From: Nematopogon swammerdamellus
Lineage: Eukaryota; Arthropoda; Insecta; Lepidoptera; Adelidae
Assembly: GCA_946902875.1 (NCBI GenBank)
Contig: OX336343.1
Coordinates: 17,531,596 to 17,595,595, forward strand
Length of the DNA: 64,000 bases
Reading direction: 5' to 3'
Of this stretch, positions 53,004 to 63,855 are shown one piece after another. A program made the position numbers and the translations under genes. Below the pieces are notes generated by a model. It ran no database searches, was not told the origin of the DNA, and worked only from the letters and a program-made list of their open reading frames with translations. Every line of letters starts with the position of its first letter. The first letter of the stretch is position 1.

Positions 53004-54504
53004 ACACGGTGAATTGTATGTATTATTTATTATTGTATAATATAATATACATATATACTATAATGTATATGATATAATTTATCCTATTCAATGTATGTAA
53101 TAGAATAGTGAATATGATAATTAAGCACATATTATTATCTATAACTATTGTGAATTTATAAGAAGTAGCTGAAAAAGTTGTCGCAAGATTTGAAACAAAG
53201 ATAGAAACAAACAAATATACGGAGTCAAGCTAAATAAAACCGTTTAAATAAAAATACATAACTGATAAAATGTTGCAATAACCAAATTAACCATATTTAA
53301 TCATTGGGAAGCCATAAGGTAAAAAACAATTATGATAACATATAGGTGGAGTTTTCGCCCTTTACTCTGTAAAATACTCTGATAAACTTCTGGTCACTTC
53401 TTGTGTATTTTTACCCGATTGCACGAAGATAAAGGGTAATGTTTTCTTTATAAACTTCCATCCGTACGACGACAAATAGAACTGTACAATACACTTGCAT
53501 TGTAACAATAATTACCATAAGTTTTGGAGTCAGCTTCTCAACCATCAAGTTACTTACCTTATGTTGTGAAGTCAGCTTCTCAACCACCAAGTTACCTAAC
53601 AAACGAATCATTGATACCTTCATAACGCAGAACTATAAATCATTAATCAAAATTAAAGCACTTTTCACTATACTTTACACCACAATCTTTCAACCCTTCG
53701 ATGCCGTTTATCCGCCGCCATTTTTTTTTCTGCACCGTTAGAGGGCATCGGCCTCACCGGATGTCTCGTGAAGGCTTCAGCGGGAAATGCCTGAAAAATC
53801 GGATTCGGGCCAGGCCGGGTCAAGGGAGCAGGGCGCGAGAAATTTGGCGGAAAATGGCGGATCGGTTGCCTTTTTTAGTTGCCCAGATATTTGTAATAAA
53901 TGGAAAAATAACTAAAGAAAATATTTACACAAATTGTTCTATATGAGGTGTCCAAAGCCAGGTACGAGTATGAAATAGTAAAAACTGTTTCAAAACCATC
54001 AAACCGACTTTAAAAAAATAGGACTAAAAAGTATTAAATAATATTTTGAAATTTTCTCTGTCATTGCATTGAAATATATGAATCGATATTGTGATTCATA
54101 TTCGGACCCTTGAGTTGAAGGCGATACAAAGCACAAAAGGGGTCCATCTATCAATTTTCAGGTTCAATAAAATTTATACTCTGAAATCAATGACGTATCA
54201 TGTATCTGAAATATGACCTATCAAACAAAAAAAGAATTTTCAAAATCGGCCAATTGGCGGAGTAATCGCGTAACAAAAAAAAAACATACAGTCGAATTGA
54301 GAACCTCCTCCCTTTGAAGTGATTGTGTATGTGAAACTTAATAACGTTTTGTTTTGTATTGTATTGTTGTATTGTTAATTGATCATTCATATGGGAGTAA
54401 AACTGTCCTCGAACTTGTCACAATTTGTTTTATCATCCGGGTCGATTACACGAACGAAGAAGAACCGGTATGAGACTTCGTAGGGTAGGTTTTACGACCT
54501 TTTA
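53004..54504. other. Unassigned DNA, 1.5 kb
   Basis: 53528-53602 carries a duplicated GTCAGCTTCTCAACCA block (42 bp apart). 54187-54205 repeats the terminal word of the 6729-7297 element. 53710-53880 is GC-richer with CCGCCATTTTT and AAAATGGCGGAT, YY1/Pho-like words, but no supported gene. Confidence 0.35.
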
Positions 54505-54795
54505 TTTTTAACCCCCGACAAAAAGAGGAGTGTTATACGTTTAACGTGTGTGAGGGTGTGTGTATGAGTGTAAGGGTGTGTCTGTTTGTGGCATCGTAGT
54601 AGCTGGTTTAATCGGGATGGTTCTTAGCTATGTTTTTTATCAAGTAATCAAGTAATTAAGTAATAAAAAAAATTATCATCTTACAAAGTGGACCGATTTG
54701 CATGCGGTTTCTTTAAAAACCTTGAAATAAAAGTTAAATTACAAATTAAAAAAAAACCCGGCCCTTAAAAAGTCAAAAATAATTTCCGTTTACTT
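54505..54795 (+). repeat. Dispersed repeat R3
   Basis: TAACCCCCGACAAAAAGAGG, GTGTTATACGTTTAACGTGT, a GTGT-rich microsatellite, TGTTTGTGGCATCGTAG, GGGATGGTTCTTAGCTATG and TAATTTCCGTTTACTTA. Same order at 60055-60420. Confidence 0.7.
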
Positions 54796-54839
54796 ACGCA
54801 AAGTCAAAGGCTTACTTTACCTGCAGTAAGCATAGTTCA

Positions 54840-54905
54840 GAGTTGTGTCTAGTTCGTTGCACGTGGAGAACCGTTGTCTCTGCCTACCCCATCGATACAC
54901 ATTCA
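54840..54905 (+). repeat. R2 fragment
   Basis: GAACCGTTGTCTCTGCCTAC CCC matches CCGTTCTCTCTGTCTACCCC at 10250. Confidence 0.45.
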
Positions 54906-55407
54906 AAAGTAATTTGTACCTATCAGGGATTCAAAAGGTAAAAATAAATACATACAACGAGAACGGGTATAAGATTAAATTGTGAAAGGAAACAATTTCG
55001 TCAACTTGGAAAAGAGTTTTTGAACCTTAATTCTGGACAGGAAATGAGTCAAATTATTTTTAAAACCCTGAATGAATTTGTTTTGCCTTCTCTTTGCAGA
55101 GGGTTCCAACGTAAATTATAACTAGCACTTGTTTTTAGGGGTTTCCAAAATGTTTAGCAAAGGAAAATGTTCAGTCAAAATGTATCGTGTCATCTGAACT
55201 CTACCGTATTTGTGATACCGAACTATTTGTGTATCGTTCTACCTACCAGGTCATGTATCAGATTTTGGTGATCAGACCGATATTCCAAATGTATCAAAAT
55301 GTAGAAAATTTCCTGTCCTAAAATAAAAAACTCAGAACGAAATTACTCCTTTCAGTGTTCAGCTCATTAATTGGGACATGGTGTGCCTTACATACATACA
55401 TACATAT
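54906..55407. other. Unassigned; acceptor-like site near 55101
   Basis: TTGTTTTGCCTTCTCTTTGC AG resembles a 3' splice site, but no coding frame follows. Confidence 0.3.
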
Positions 55408-55485
55408 CACACACGCTGAATCCCGACAATCGGGGTAAGCAGAGTAATCGGTGTTGTGCTGCACGAACTCTGGTAAATAAGCACT
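55408..55485 (+). mobile_element. SINE-B fragment, 5' end
   Basis: TATCACACACGCTGAATCCC, CGGGGTAAGCAGAGTAATCG and TGTTGTGCTGCACGAACTCT, preceded by a (CATA)n stretch. Confidence 0.75.
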
Positions 55486-56071
55486 CTGGTGTGCCTTTTA
55501 AGTGTATAATCTATCAGTAAATTGTTCCAAGGTTGACTGACCGAAATTCATATTTGTAATAAGTCCTCGTCTTGCACCACTAAAGATACACTCAAACTCA
55601 TGCGTCGATTATCAGATTCCTCCCGAAGCAAGGTGCCATACATACCTCTTACTTCCCTTTGTCTTTTCATTCTTTATACACAACAGCAGGAAAGTTTCCA
55701 ACCTGCCTGCTTCCTCGCACACGCAATCCTGGAGGTGTCGATCCCGATTGGCGAGTGGGAGATTTCTCTTTATTGGCTATGCAAATACGAGACGGTACAA
55801 ATCTGCGGGCTAAGTGCGAACCCGGTTCCTGAAACTACGCGGCTTTCCGACCTTTTCGCGTGTTATTTACAGGCCTACGTTTTTGTTGCGTAGGGTTAAA
55901 TACAAATTGACTCAAGTCCATCGACTGGAAACTTACTACACGTACGTACGCCAAATTTCGTAGGTAGCATAGATTATTTATTATTGTTGTGCACGTATTT
56001 GATTTGTTATTAGATTTTGTTTATTTATTTACACATTATATTTACACTTATTTCGTATACATACGAATATT
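55486..56071. other. Unassigned DNA
   Basis: A 97-codon open stretch (55600-55893) has no recognised domain. Confidence 0.35.
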
Positions 56072-56403
56072 AAATATAAAAATCTGTTAAGTGCGAGTTT
56101 TACTCGCGCACGGAGGTTTCCGTATCAATCATCAACAATGCAATGTATAAAAGCCTGTGGCGCCATCTATTATTAAATAGTGTGACTAATCGATTTTTCG
56201 GACGTTTGTTGTACGGGAGCCCCCCTTAATTTTTGACATTTTCTTATTTTTCTTATTTGTTGTTATATCCGCCATAGTATCACATATTCTGTGAAAATTT
56301 CAACGGGCTATTACGGTTCAAGAGATACAGCCCTCGGACAGACGGACGGACGGACGTCGGAGGCTTAGTAATAGGCTTCCGTACGGGATACGGAAACCTA
56401 AAA
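56072..56403 (-). repeat. R1 copy, nearly complete
   Basis: AAGTGCGAGTTTTACTCGCG, TATTCTGTGAAAATTTCAAC, GGTTCAAGAGATACAGCCCT, (ACGG)n at 56339-56355, GCTTAGTAATAGGCTTCCGT and ACGGGATACGGAAACC. Reverse of 24585-24985. Confidence 0.82.
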
Positions 56404-56409
56404 ACATAC

Positions 56410-56475
56410 AAACATTAAATGGAGTTTCCACCACCGGCGGCGGGCCCAGGCTAGCGATGGTCGGGTCCCAACCCA
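56410..56475 (-). repeat. L-C LINE 3' fragment
   Basis: GGAGTTTCCACCACCGGCGG and CGATGGTCGGGTCCCAA match 27461-27520. Confidence 0.7.
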
Positions 56476-56705
56476 AACAACGAATTAAAAAGTATCAAAG
56501 AGATAAATACCAAAGTTGAACATGAAGACGTTGAACAGGAAGAACGCCGTGCGCAGCGAAATCATTTCTCAGTGTTAGTTACGGAACCTTGACCCGCGAG
56601 GCCACCTCTTATGTTGTGGACTAAGTTAATAAATAACTGTATGCCACGTATGACCACGGCAGTTCTATATATCAGTTCTATCTTTTCTCATAGTTAAATG
56701 TATGC
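56476..56705. other. Unassigned DNA
   Basis: Nothing recognised. Confidence 0.3.
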
Positions 56706-56710
56706 CTTCT

Positions 56711-56840
56711 CCTTGCAGAGGTTACTCGCTCGAATTTTGCCACCGGACGAGTCATGTTCATCAGTCTTCATAAGCCGGTTGGTGCAAGACGTGACTGCGG
56801 GGCCGAGGATAACAGCTTCTACCCTCTCTCTGCTAAGGGT
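56711..56840 (+). other. Possible host exon, unproven
   Basis: A good acceptor (GCCTTCTCCTTGCAG, ending about 56718) is followed by GC-richer open sequence reading RLLARILPPDESCSSVFISR LVQDVTAGPRITASTLSLLR. The composition differs from the AT-rich flanks and the peptide has no LINE-like or SINE-like features. No family is recognised with confidence and the donor side (CTAAGGGTTGTC) is weak. It could be an internal exon or chance. Confidence 0.3.
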
Positions 56841-58061
56841 TGTCTACGAGGATTTAACATGTTGTTATAAAAAATATTGCACAATCTTATCTTCTCTTAA
56901 AACATGTGAATAAATCCATCGGTTTTACTTTTTTATTATATAAAAAAACTTGTTTTAAGAAGGCTTGTAATTTTTTTTTGGAAAAAAATATGATTAACGG
57001 AAATATTGAAAAAAAAAGTTTTGACATTACTAAACTTTTTTGAAATAAACAAACGGAAGAAGATGTCGAATTTTAGACATCGGGCATTCAATCAAGATGT
57101 GATTCATGAAATTTTCAAGTCTGAAAAAAATTTATATTTCCCTCTGAGTTCTACTGAGTTCTATGCGGAACGCTCGCCAGAGGAAGCGTTAGAAAAATAC
57201 CATTAAAAAAAATCAAGGCACTTCGATGCTCACATTTGAATATTAAACTTTACTCATCACTGTGTTAAATTTTCTCATGAAATTTCAAGTTATCCAGAGC
57301 GTCGTATTAGGCCCGTCGGAACATCCCCCCCTTCTCCAAATGCAGGTTTTGGCAACATCAATAAAAGTTGAGCTCACAAAAAGGTTTTTAAAATATTTAA
57401 ATGTATTTCTCATTGCCCTCGGACCCTCCGACTTGAGAAGAATCGGTTGATATTCAAAAGAAATTCCTGTCCATTAATTTTTTAGGGAAGCGGATATTCG
57501 TGTTACTTTCATTAGACAAAATTGTGTCTTAGGGAGGCGTAATTGATGGCGGATTAAATTAATTATTTAAGCGATGACGGATCTTTTTTTATTATTTATC
57601 CGGCAGTTCTAGGGGTTGGCTATTGAGTTTTTTGTATATTATTTTGAGCTACCTAGCTGCGAACGATTAAAGGGTGCGGATTGTAGAGGGCTCACAGCTT
57701 GCCTACTCGTTTAATTGATCAATGACTCGGATAGAAATGAGGGAAAATTCAAAATTAGTTTTTTTTTTAATTGGTCATTTCTTTCATAGTTATGTACGGT
57801 ATTTGTAATTGCTTCTTTAGATATTTAATTAAATATTGACTCTGCATCCTAATAAATAAAGCGAAGACCGGCCGTGTAATCAATCAATCGCACTCGCACG
57901 TATCTCGCGTATCGCGCCATCTATCGGTGGCCGTTGAGACTTTTGTTGTTAAAATGTTCGGATAATTCGGTAGATCGCGCTCGGTAGATGGCAGAAGGGG
58001 AAAAACATTTTTTTTATTGATAGCCCGGTAGTTTTTGCTAGGTTGTACGGTATAGATTTAA
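56841..58061. other. Unassigned DNA, 1.2 kb
   Basis: CGCCATCTATCGG (about 57934) and CGGTAGATGGC (about 57978) form a short inverted pair. No gene recognised. Confidence 0.35.
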
Positions 58062-58398
58062 TTTTTTTTTTTTTTTATGGAAACTGACACGGTTGGCTAC
58101 ATCACCTACAACATCCGTGATGTCAGCCCATAACACCGGGTGAACTTGGTGCCACGTCAGTGCTTCCCTTCGGTCGTGCCGGCTACACTGAACTGGACGG
58201 AAAACACAAACTATTTACATAGCCGTTTCGACCGACCTTTCATTCAGTCAGTGCGGTGGTACCAACCCGGGCGGGTTAAACCCTACCACCTAGTGATATA
58301 AGAAGGGAGTCATACATATCCCTTAGTCGCCTTTTACGACATACACGGGGAGAGATGCAGTGGGGCTATTCTTTTAAAGTACCGGCCCCACACGGCAC
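58062..58398 (-). mobile_element. SINE-A, long copy with shared 5' module
   Basis: T run (58062-58077) then the full body: GGAAACTGACACGGTTGGCT, GGTGCCACGTCAGTGCTTCC, CATAGCCGTTTCGACCGACC, GTGCGGTGGTACCAACCCGG, and the module shared with SINE-B: TTAGTCGCCTTTTACGACAT, ACGGGGAGAGATGCAGTGGG, GGCCCCACACGGCAC. No tRNA/5S head. Best reference copy for the body. Confidence 0.92.
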
Positions 58399-58555
58399 AA
58401 TTGCAGTCACGGTACAATTACGGTATTAATTGTATATAATATTATGTCTGTTATGTATGTATGTATGTATGTTTATGTTTTGTATGTGCTTTTTTGTGTA
58501 TGTGATTTATGCTTAATTGTATGGGACCAAGTGCTTGAATAAAGAAAGATTTTAT
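58399..58555. other. Short AT-rich gap with (TATG)n
   Basis: TATGTATG repeats at 58452-58470; TGCTTGAATAAAGAAAGATT near 58530 resembles a retroelement or transcript 3' end. Confidence 0.35.
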
Positions 58556-58768
58556 TATATGCGCCGAGCGAGACACCCAGCGACGCCCATGACCACTCGG
58601 TCGTATGAGGGGGTTGCTAATGCCATGCCGGCCTGACAGGTGCCCATTCCCGCCCCTCTTGAAGGACCCGAGACTGTACTTGGGAGGAGTTATATGAGCA
58701 GATAGAGCGTTCCAGAGTTTACCGGTTCTGTAGAGGAAAGATCTGCAGAACCGATTGGTCATATTCAT
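58556..58768 (-). pseudogene. LINE L-B 3' tail
   Basis: The minus strand reads TNRFCRSFLYRTGKLWNALS AHITPPKYSLGSFKRG and GRHGI, then the 3' UTR words TGGTCATGGGCGTCGCTGGG complement. Open but only the last 70 or so codons; 5'-truncated. Confidence 0.85.
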
Positions 58769-58827
58769 TGATCCATATTGATTGATCCGCCATAATAATA
58801 GATGTTCTGAGCTAAATATGAGTTACT

Positions 58828-58943
58828 GAGCAACGCTAGTGAGCTAGTGAGCAACGCTAGTGAGCTAGTAAGCAACGCTAGTGAGATAGTGAGCTAATAA
58901 ACAACGCTAGTGAGCAACGCTAGTGATTTGCTCACTAGCGTTG
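58828..58943. repeat. 21-bp minisatellite ending in a hairpin
   Basis: GAGCAACGCTAGTGAGCTAG T at 58828 and 58849, then shorter variants to 58914. The last CAACGCTAGTGA (58915-58926) pairs perfectly with TCACTAGCGTTG (58932-58943) across TTTGC. Confidence 0.9.
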
Positions 58944-58982
58944 AAAATTTCTAATTGCTGCCTGCATATTACGTATCCACCG

Positions 58983-59083
58983 ATGCAGCCATCAGACGGA
59001 CAGACGGACGAACAGACAGACAGACAGATAGACGGCGTAGGCTTAGTAATAGGCTTCCGTACGGGGCACGGAAACCTAAAAAT
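58983..59083 (-). repeat. R1 fragment
   Basis: ACGG/ACAG microsatellite, GGCTTAGTAATAGGCTTCCG and GGGCACGGAAACC. Confidence 0.8.
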
Positions 59084-59481
59084 GTGCATCTGCCGGATAT
59101 TAAAGACAGCAAAGTTCGAATCGTTCCTTTACATGTGCGGTTCGTGCATACCTGAAAATCGAATAGGCGAGGGAAAATCCGACCGCATCCGAGACGCGGG
59201 GGCGGTGCGGGGCGTGGGGGCGAGGTGGAGGGAACAAAAGCGGTGCCCCGATCCTCTTTTCAACCTACTCTAATAAAATGGGTGAGATGGCAAGCGGAAG
59301 TACTGCGTGCTTTCTAGGGCTGCATGTACAAATTGTACGGGTCTGTATGTAGGTACGTAGGTGTGTGTGGGACGTATCGGTGATGCAAGGGTGCGGGACT
59401 AAGTTTTGTATTTCTCTGACAAATACGTTCTGGAATAGTCACAAAATGGCTTTACTATGTTTACGTATTCTGATTATTGTT

Positions 59482-59514
<33 letters not shown>

Positions 59515-59579
59515 ACTTAAAACTGTTTCTAGGATTGTTCTCGAAGTTTCAGTCTTGTAATTAGAAATTAATAAAACAC
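59084..59579. other. Unassigned; (CT)n at 59489-59513
   Basis: 59150-59250 is GC-rich; a CT dinucleotide run of about 12 units follows at 59489-59513. No gene. Confidence 0.4.
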
Positions 59580-59675
59580 ATATTTTTCATGATATTTTGA
59601 CTTATTAGTCGTTCAGTAACAACATTTTTTATGTATAAATTTGTCGAAATATCATGAAAATATGTGTTTTATTTT
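59580..59675. repeat. Inverted repeat, about 29-bp arms
   Basis: AAAACACATATTTTTCATGA TATTTTGAC and GTCGAAATATCATGAAAATA TGTGTTTT pair with one or two mismatches around a 36-bp loop. Confidence 0.8.
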
Positions 59676-59702
59676 TATTGTACAAAATATGTATCATAAA
59701 TA

Positions 59703-59755
59703 TCAAAGAGTTTGTCGCTAAGGACCGCAGCGACGTAATACAAACTCTTCGATAA
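59703..59755. mobile_element. Second copy of the hAT-like hairpin, damaged
   Basis: CAAAGAGTTTG then TCGCT (TATTACG deleted), loop AAGGACCG, right arm CAGCGACGTAATACAAACTC TTCG. Matches 40406-40460. Confidence 0.8.
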
Positions 59756-60054
59756 TAAAAATAACTAAAACCAAATATTGGTGTAAAAACAGTGTAGTTG
59801 TGTAGTGTCAGTGATGACAGTATTATTACGATTGATTTAGAAATGAATTATATTTGAAAGCATTTCACACATTAAACTATTGAAAGAGGTAAAAAAAAAG
59901 AGTAAAAACGATTTTATTCATAGTCCTGTAATTAAGTAAGTTCTTGAAAACAAGTTACAATTGAAAAGAGAATCATCGATGAATAAAAATTTCCTAGATA
60001 TTTTCTGCAAGTTAGTCTTGGAGTACCTTCTGTCATTTCACTTTGAAGATTCAT
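59756..60054. other. Unassigned AT-rich DNA
   Basis: Nothing recognised. Confidence 0.35.
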
Positions 60055-60420
60055 TTTATCTCCTCAAGTGTAACGCCTCTGTCTGTCTGTGTGTCTGTAT
60101 TTCTGTTTGTGGCATCGTAGCTCCCGAACGGATGAGCCGATTTTGATGCGGTATTTTTTTATTAGAAGCTAGTTAAACGGGGATGGTTCTTAGCTATATG
60201 GTTGCTGATGGTTTGTTATCAAGTAATAAAACAAGACGTCTCTTAAAAGGCTTAAAATAAAAGATAAATTACAAATTAAATAAACCCCCGACCCCTTAAC
60301 CCCCTTTTCAGGCGTCGGGGGACCGATAAGTAAATAACATATGAAAACTTAGACCTGTGCGGTTATTTACTTACCGGTCCCCCGACGCCTTTAAGTAAAC
60401 GGAAATTATTTGTGCTTTTT
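60055..60420 (+). repeat. R3 copy containing a strong inverted repeat
   Basis: CAAGTGTAACGCCTCTGTCT, TTGTGGCATCGTAGCTCCCG, GATGAGCCGATTTTGATGCG, GGGATGGTTCTTAGCTATAT. Near its end, 60310-60338 (AGGCGTCGGGGGACCG...) pairs with 60362-60390 over 29 bp with one visible mismatch and a 23-base loop. Confidence 0.75.
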
Positions 60421-60856
60421 TAAAGGGTCAGGGGATTTTTCATTTTGTAATTATCTTTTTCTATTTTCTACACATTGCCCTAATATTTACGGAATTGCAC
60501 GGAATTATACATCACTATGAGCTTACATAATGACGATCACCAACCTCGTTGAAAATTAATTCCTTTCGTTTTCTGCAAGTCAACCAATCTTCTAACATTT
60601 TTCACCCTTCCTGATTATTCACTTTCATTCCTTCTTTGTTTTCTTCTACATATCGTTTCCCGAACACTTACTTAAGTGTATAGAATCCTCCGAATCTTCA
60701 AAGTATGGTGCCTTCAAAGTACTGACACGCACAACGAATCACACAAAGATATGGTCTCTTTTATTTTGCGTTTGATCACTACTGCCGACTTTCCCCTATT
60801 GTACTGTTTAAATACTAGGTATTTTATAGACTTTTACCATATTGCAGTGTAGTTAG
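60421..60856. other. Unassigned DNA
   Basis: Nothing recognised. Confidence 0.35.
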
Positions 60857-60960
60857 TTAGTGTCAGCCCATTACACCTACTTCTTGTTGAAACTTTATGC
60901 CATGTCAGTGCTTCCCTTGGGTTGTGTCAGCTACACTGAACTGTACCGAGCTATGACCAT
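60857..60960 (-). mobile_element. SINE-A fragment, diverged
   Basis: GTCAGCCCATTACACC, TGCCATGTCAGTGCTTCCCT and CAGCTACACTGAACT. Confidence 0.7.
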
Positions 60961-61068
60961 AAGCAAACCTCTATTTTAGTACTTACACGAAAACAAAAAG
61001 TGGAAGTACAGTTTGTTTACGAAGAATGTGAAAGTCGCTGGACGTGTTTTAATAATTGTTTTGTTTAC

Positions 61069-61152
61069 GGAAACTGACACGGTTGGCTAAATCACGTACA
61101 AAATCCGTTATGTCATAACACCTTGGTGAACTAGGTGTCATGTCAGTGCTTT
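61069..61152 (-). mobile_element. SINE-A 3' end fragment
   Basis: CGGAAACTGACACGGTTGGC, AACACCTTGGTGAACTAGGT and CATGTCAGTGCTTT. Confidence 0.8.
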
Positions 61153-61621
61153 GAGCAGTTTACAGCATCACAAATAGAAATATTTTCCCTAAATTCTAGT
61201 AAATAAAAGTAATAACGCACAATAAGCAATTGCTTACTACGAAAACGGATGATACCGCCTCTCAATGCCTTATTTGATCAAACCCTCCCCCAGATTGTCG
61301 TGCCCTGAAGATATATCACTGTTGACATGCTGCGTCGATACAGCTGTGTGTGTGCCCCCTGTTTTGCGATCGACAGGGGGAGGGATTTAATGTTATTGTT
61401 AAAATAAGGAACAATTGTTACAATTTCTTCAGAAGCGTAACATGAATGGGGAAAGTTTTAAGATTTATTTAGGAACATATTTTGTGGAAAAAGAAAAATA
61501 TATTTTGGAATCAAACTCTTGCCCCCAAATCCACAACAAAAGTAGGTTGTAAGTTTTAATGTGATAATATGTCGCAGCAACTAAGCTCGCTAGAATATAT
61601 ATATTTTTAATGTAAACCAAC
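61153..61621. other. Unassigned DNA
   Basis: Nothing recognised. Confidence 0.35.
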
Positions 61622-61835
61622 ATGGGTGGCTGTGCCGAGAGACCAATGGTGAAGTCGACAGAACCAAAATCACCTCCTTGTGAAACCACGTTTAGTGAGG
61701 TGCCATGACACCAGATTTGCGGACTGTTGCTATAGGCTGTCTAAGCCTGTTAATACGACGTTGGAAGACACCCAGGTTAATGAATTCGGGAAACACACTC
61801 GCCGAAAGACAGTTCCACACCCTAGCTCGTAATAT
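61622..61835 (-). pseudogene. LINE L-A-type 3' tail
   Basis: From about 61835 the minus strand reads ARVWNCLSASVFPEFINLGV FQRRINRLRQ...MAPH and stops at 61692-61694, parallel to AKIWNGLPASVFPTTYNLGI FKRRVNKLD...MAPL in the 3259-3882 fragment. The 3' UTR ends with GGCACAGCCACCCATG. Only the last 47 or so codons remain. Confidence 0.8.
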
Positions 61836-61934
61836 GTATAATCGTATTTGCTTTTATAAAGTAATTTATAATAATTTAATTGCAGGCATGTATTTATTTA
61901 TGTAGTATTCGTTTATAGTTTATCATATCGCTCT
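61836..61934. other. Short unassigned gap
   Basis: Nothing recognised. Confidence 0.3.
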
Positions 61935-62090
61935 TCTTCTTAATACCTACAATGCCACAAACTATTCTTGTTCGCCTGCATATACTTTTCCAACATGCCA
62001 AATGTTGGTTGGAATAGAATTCCTCACGGCATTAAGCACACCTATTGTGCTTAATTTGTATAAATTGGTGTTCAATAAAGAATATATACA
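61935..62090 (+). repeat. LINE 3'-end fragment
   Basis: TACAATGCCACAAACTATTC, CAACATGCCAAATGTTGG, CACGGCATTAAGCACACC and TTTGTATAAATTGGTGTTCA ATAAAGAATATAT. Same tail as 13166-13212. Reads as a short LINE C-terminus plus 3' UTR. Confidence 0.65.
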
Positions 62091-62454
62091 TACATACAAT
62101 TACATGCATACCAACATTAAAGACAAGAATAGCAATGAGAAGATCTCATACGACAAGGACTCGCCCTTACATAATGTCTCCGATTTCCATTAAACAAACA
62201 AGGGAATGACCGTTGCCTTCGTGGGATTACATTTCGTAGGAAGACATCGGGAGGGTGGGCCGTGGACTGTAACACAAACTTATATTAATGACCAAATCAT
62301 CAAAACTATTAGTTTGCGAGCAACCGAAGCGGAGGCCGTTTTTGGGATCGTCACTAAATATAGAAATACTTGACCAGGTCTTACGATTATCTTGTCAGTC
62401 TGTTAGGGGTCAGCGGTGTCCAGTGCTCTGCATAAATATTTCGAAAAGCTCTCC
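62091..62454. other. Unassigned DNA
   Basis: Nothing recognised. Confidence 0.35.
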
Positions 62455-62522
62455 TAGCCCTACCGGCCTCTAGCGGCATGGAACCAGTGTTTACCGGATC
62501 ACGTCGTCCGTACGGGTGCTCT
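62455..62522 (-). repeat. RTE-like LINE fragment
   Basis: CCGGCCTCTAGCGGCATGGA ACCAGTG, ATCACGTCGTCC and GGTGCTCTTCCCACAC parallel the right-edge RTE-like element (63915-64000). Confidence 0.6.
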
Positions 62523-62612
62523 TCCCACACTTTTCAATATTCTATTGATCTATCTAATCCTTACCTATAATAAAATCCAACGTCTGCTTGCAGCAGCCGC
62601 GGGCACCGCTTG

Positions 62613-62776
62613 TCTATACTAATATTATAAAGAGGTAAAGTTTGTAAGTTTGTAAGTTAGTATGTAGGAGGTAATCTTCAAAAATACTCATCCAATTTAA
62701 AAAATTATCCAATATTTAGAATTAACCTTCAGGATAGACATTATGCTATGCGACCGAAGACGCGGGCAAAATCTAG
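62613..62776 (+). mobile_element. 164-bp Helitron
   Basis: TCTATACTAATATTATAAAG start; GAAGACGCGGGCAAAATCTA G end, followed by T. Preceded by another Helitron-like 3' end (GCCGCGGGCACCGCTTG), so two elements abut. Non-autonomous. Confidence 0.75.
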
Positions 62777-63031
62777 TACAGCATAAAACATTAGGCTAAT
62801 ATCTAAAGTATAATTGAATTTTAGTCAATCTTTGTAGGTACCTTATAAGTGAAATTAATATTTCAGGATTAAATCAAGAGAGCGAAATAAAAAGCAGAGC
62901 ATGCTGTCAATCCGCAGTCGATTTCTCTTTTATTCAGAGTCGTAGTCTTCAGTTTACTATACTACATGAGTTCAACTTCCCTAATGCGTGATGCCGAATT
63001 TCCAACACCTTCATTATATTCCGATATAACA
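62777..63031. other. Unassigned DNA
   Basis: Nothing recognised. Confidence 0.3.
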
Positions 63032-63482
63032 TCAATACTAATAATAAATCTGTAAGGCATGCTCGTGGCATAAGTTACTTTGTTTTATGAGATATTGCGT
63101 TTGTGGACTCTATTTATTTTTATTTATTTATTTATTTATTTATGCTTTATTGTTTTCTAAAAATTCTATTTATCAAATGGCTGACTTATTTGTGGACTCT
63201 GTGTACTCGTATGATACTAAAACTAAATTGACGATTTTCAGAAATGTTTTCTGTATTTATGTATGTATGTTCCTCCTTAACTCTTAAACCGATCATCTGA
63301 ATTCGATGAAACTTAGTACAAGCACATTTAACTATATGGGACACAGGCTAGGCTAAATATTTTGTTCCGGTAACGCTAAGTTATGGCACTCATACAAACC
63401 GAATTGCTCCGCGCGCCGAAATAAAGGTACGGTAGCGGGCTTACCTACTTTCTTCTTTTGGGAAGCCGCGGGCATAAGCTAG
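63032..63482 (+). mobile_element. Helitron H1, best copy
   Basis: Inserted between A (63031) and T (63483). Begins TCAATACTAATAATAAATCT; ends GGGAAGCCGCGGGCATAAGC TAG with a GC-rich hairpin before CTAG. A TTTATTTA repeat interrupts near 63110. Related copies at 8650 and 31443. Confidence 0.85.
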
Positions 63483-63829
63483 TTCAAAATATGTCTATTT
63501 ATCGTATCGATCCCGTCCATACGTAAGTGCGGAGCGTGTATCGCATCCATCACGCCGCCAAAGAGGCGTCCTTTCAATCAATTAGTTTGATTACATTTGA
63601 GAAAGTGTCGGCTGCAAGGCCTCCAGACTACACCAGCTAGCAGCCTCCCTTCCGACATCACTCGCGAGTCGAATGAAGACGTTTTGTGTGCCTTAATGAG
63701 ACATTAAGCCGATTGAGATAGGTATCGTAAGTTAGGCAGGCGTACAGGCTTGCGTTGCTGGAGATAGATGTGATAATAATTACCTACAAACTCAAGCTTC
63801 ATTTAACCGTGAGTAAGGCTCATAGCGTT
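63483..63829. other. Unassigned DNA
   Basis: GC-richer than average; nothing recognised. Confidence 0.35.
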
Positions 63830-63855
63830 CAGTCAGTCAGTCAGTCAGTCAGTCA
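63830..63855 (-). repeat. (CAGT)n tail of the RTE-like LINE
   Basis: Six to seven CAGT units; on the minus strand (ACTG)n directly after the stop codon. Confidence 0.85.

Noticed and set aside
53701..53946. Housekeeping promoter and first exon from the CCGCCATTTT / AAAATGGCGG words
   Set aside because: Two YY1-like words alone, with no coding exon or donor site, are insufficient.
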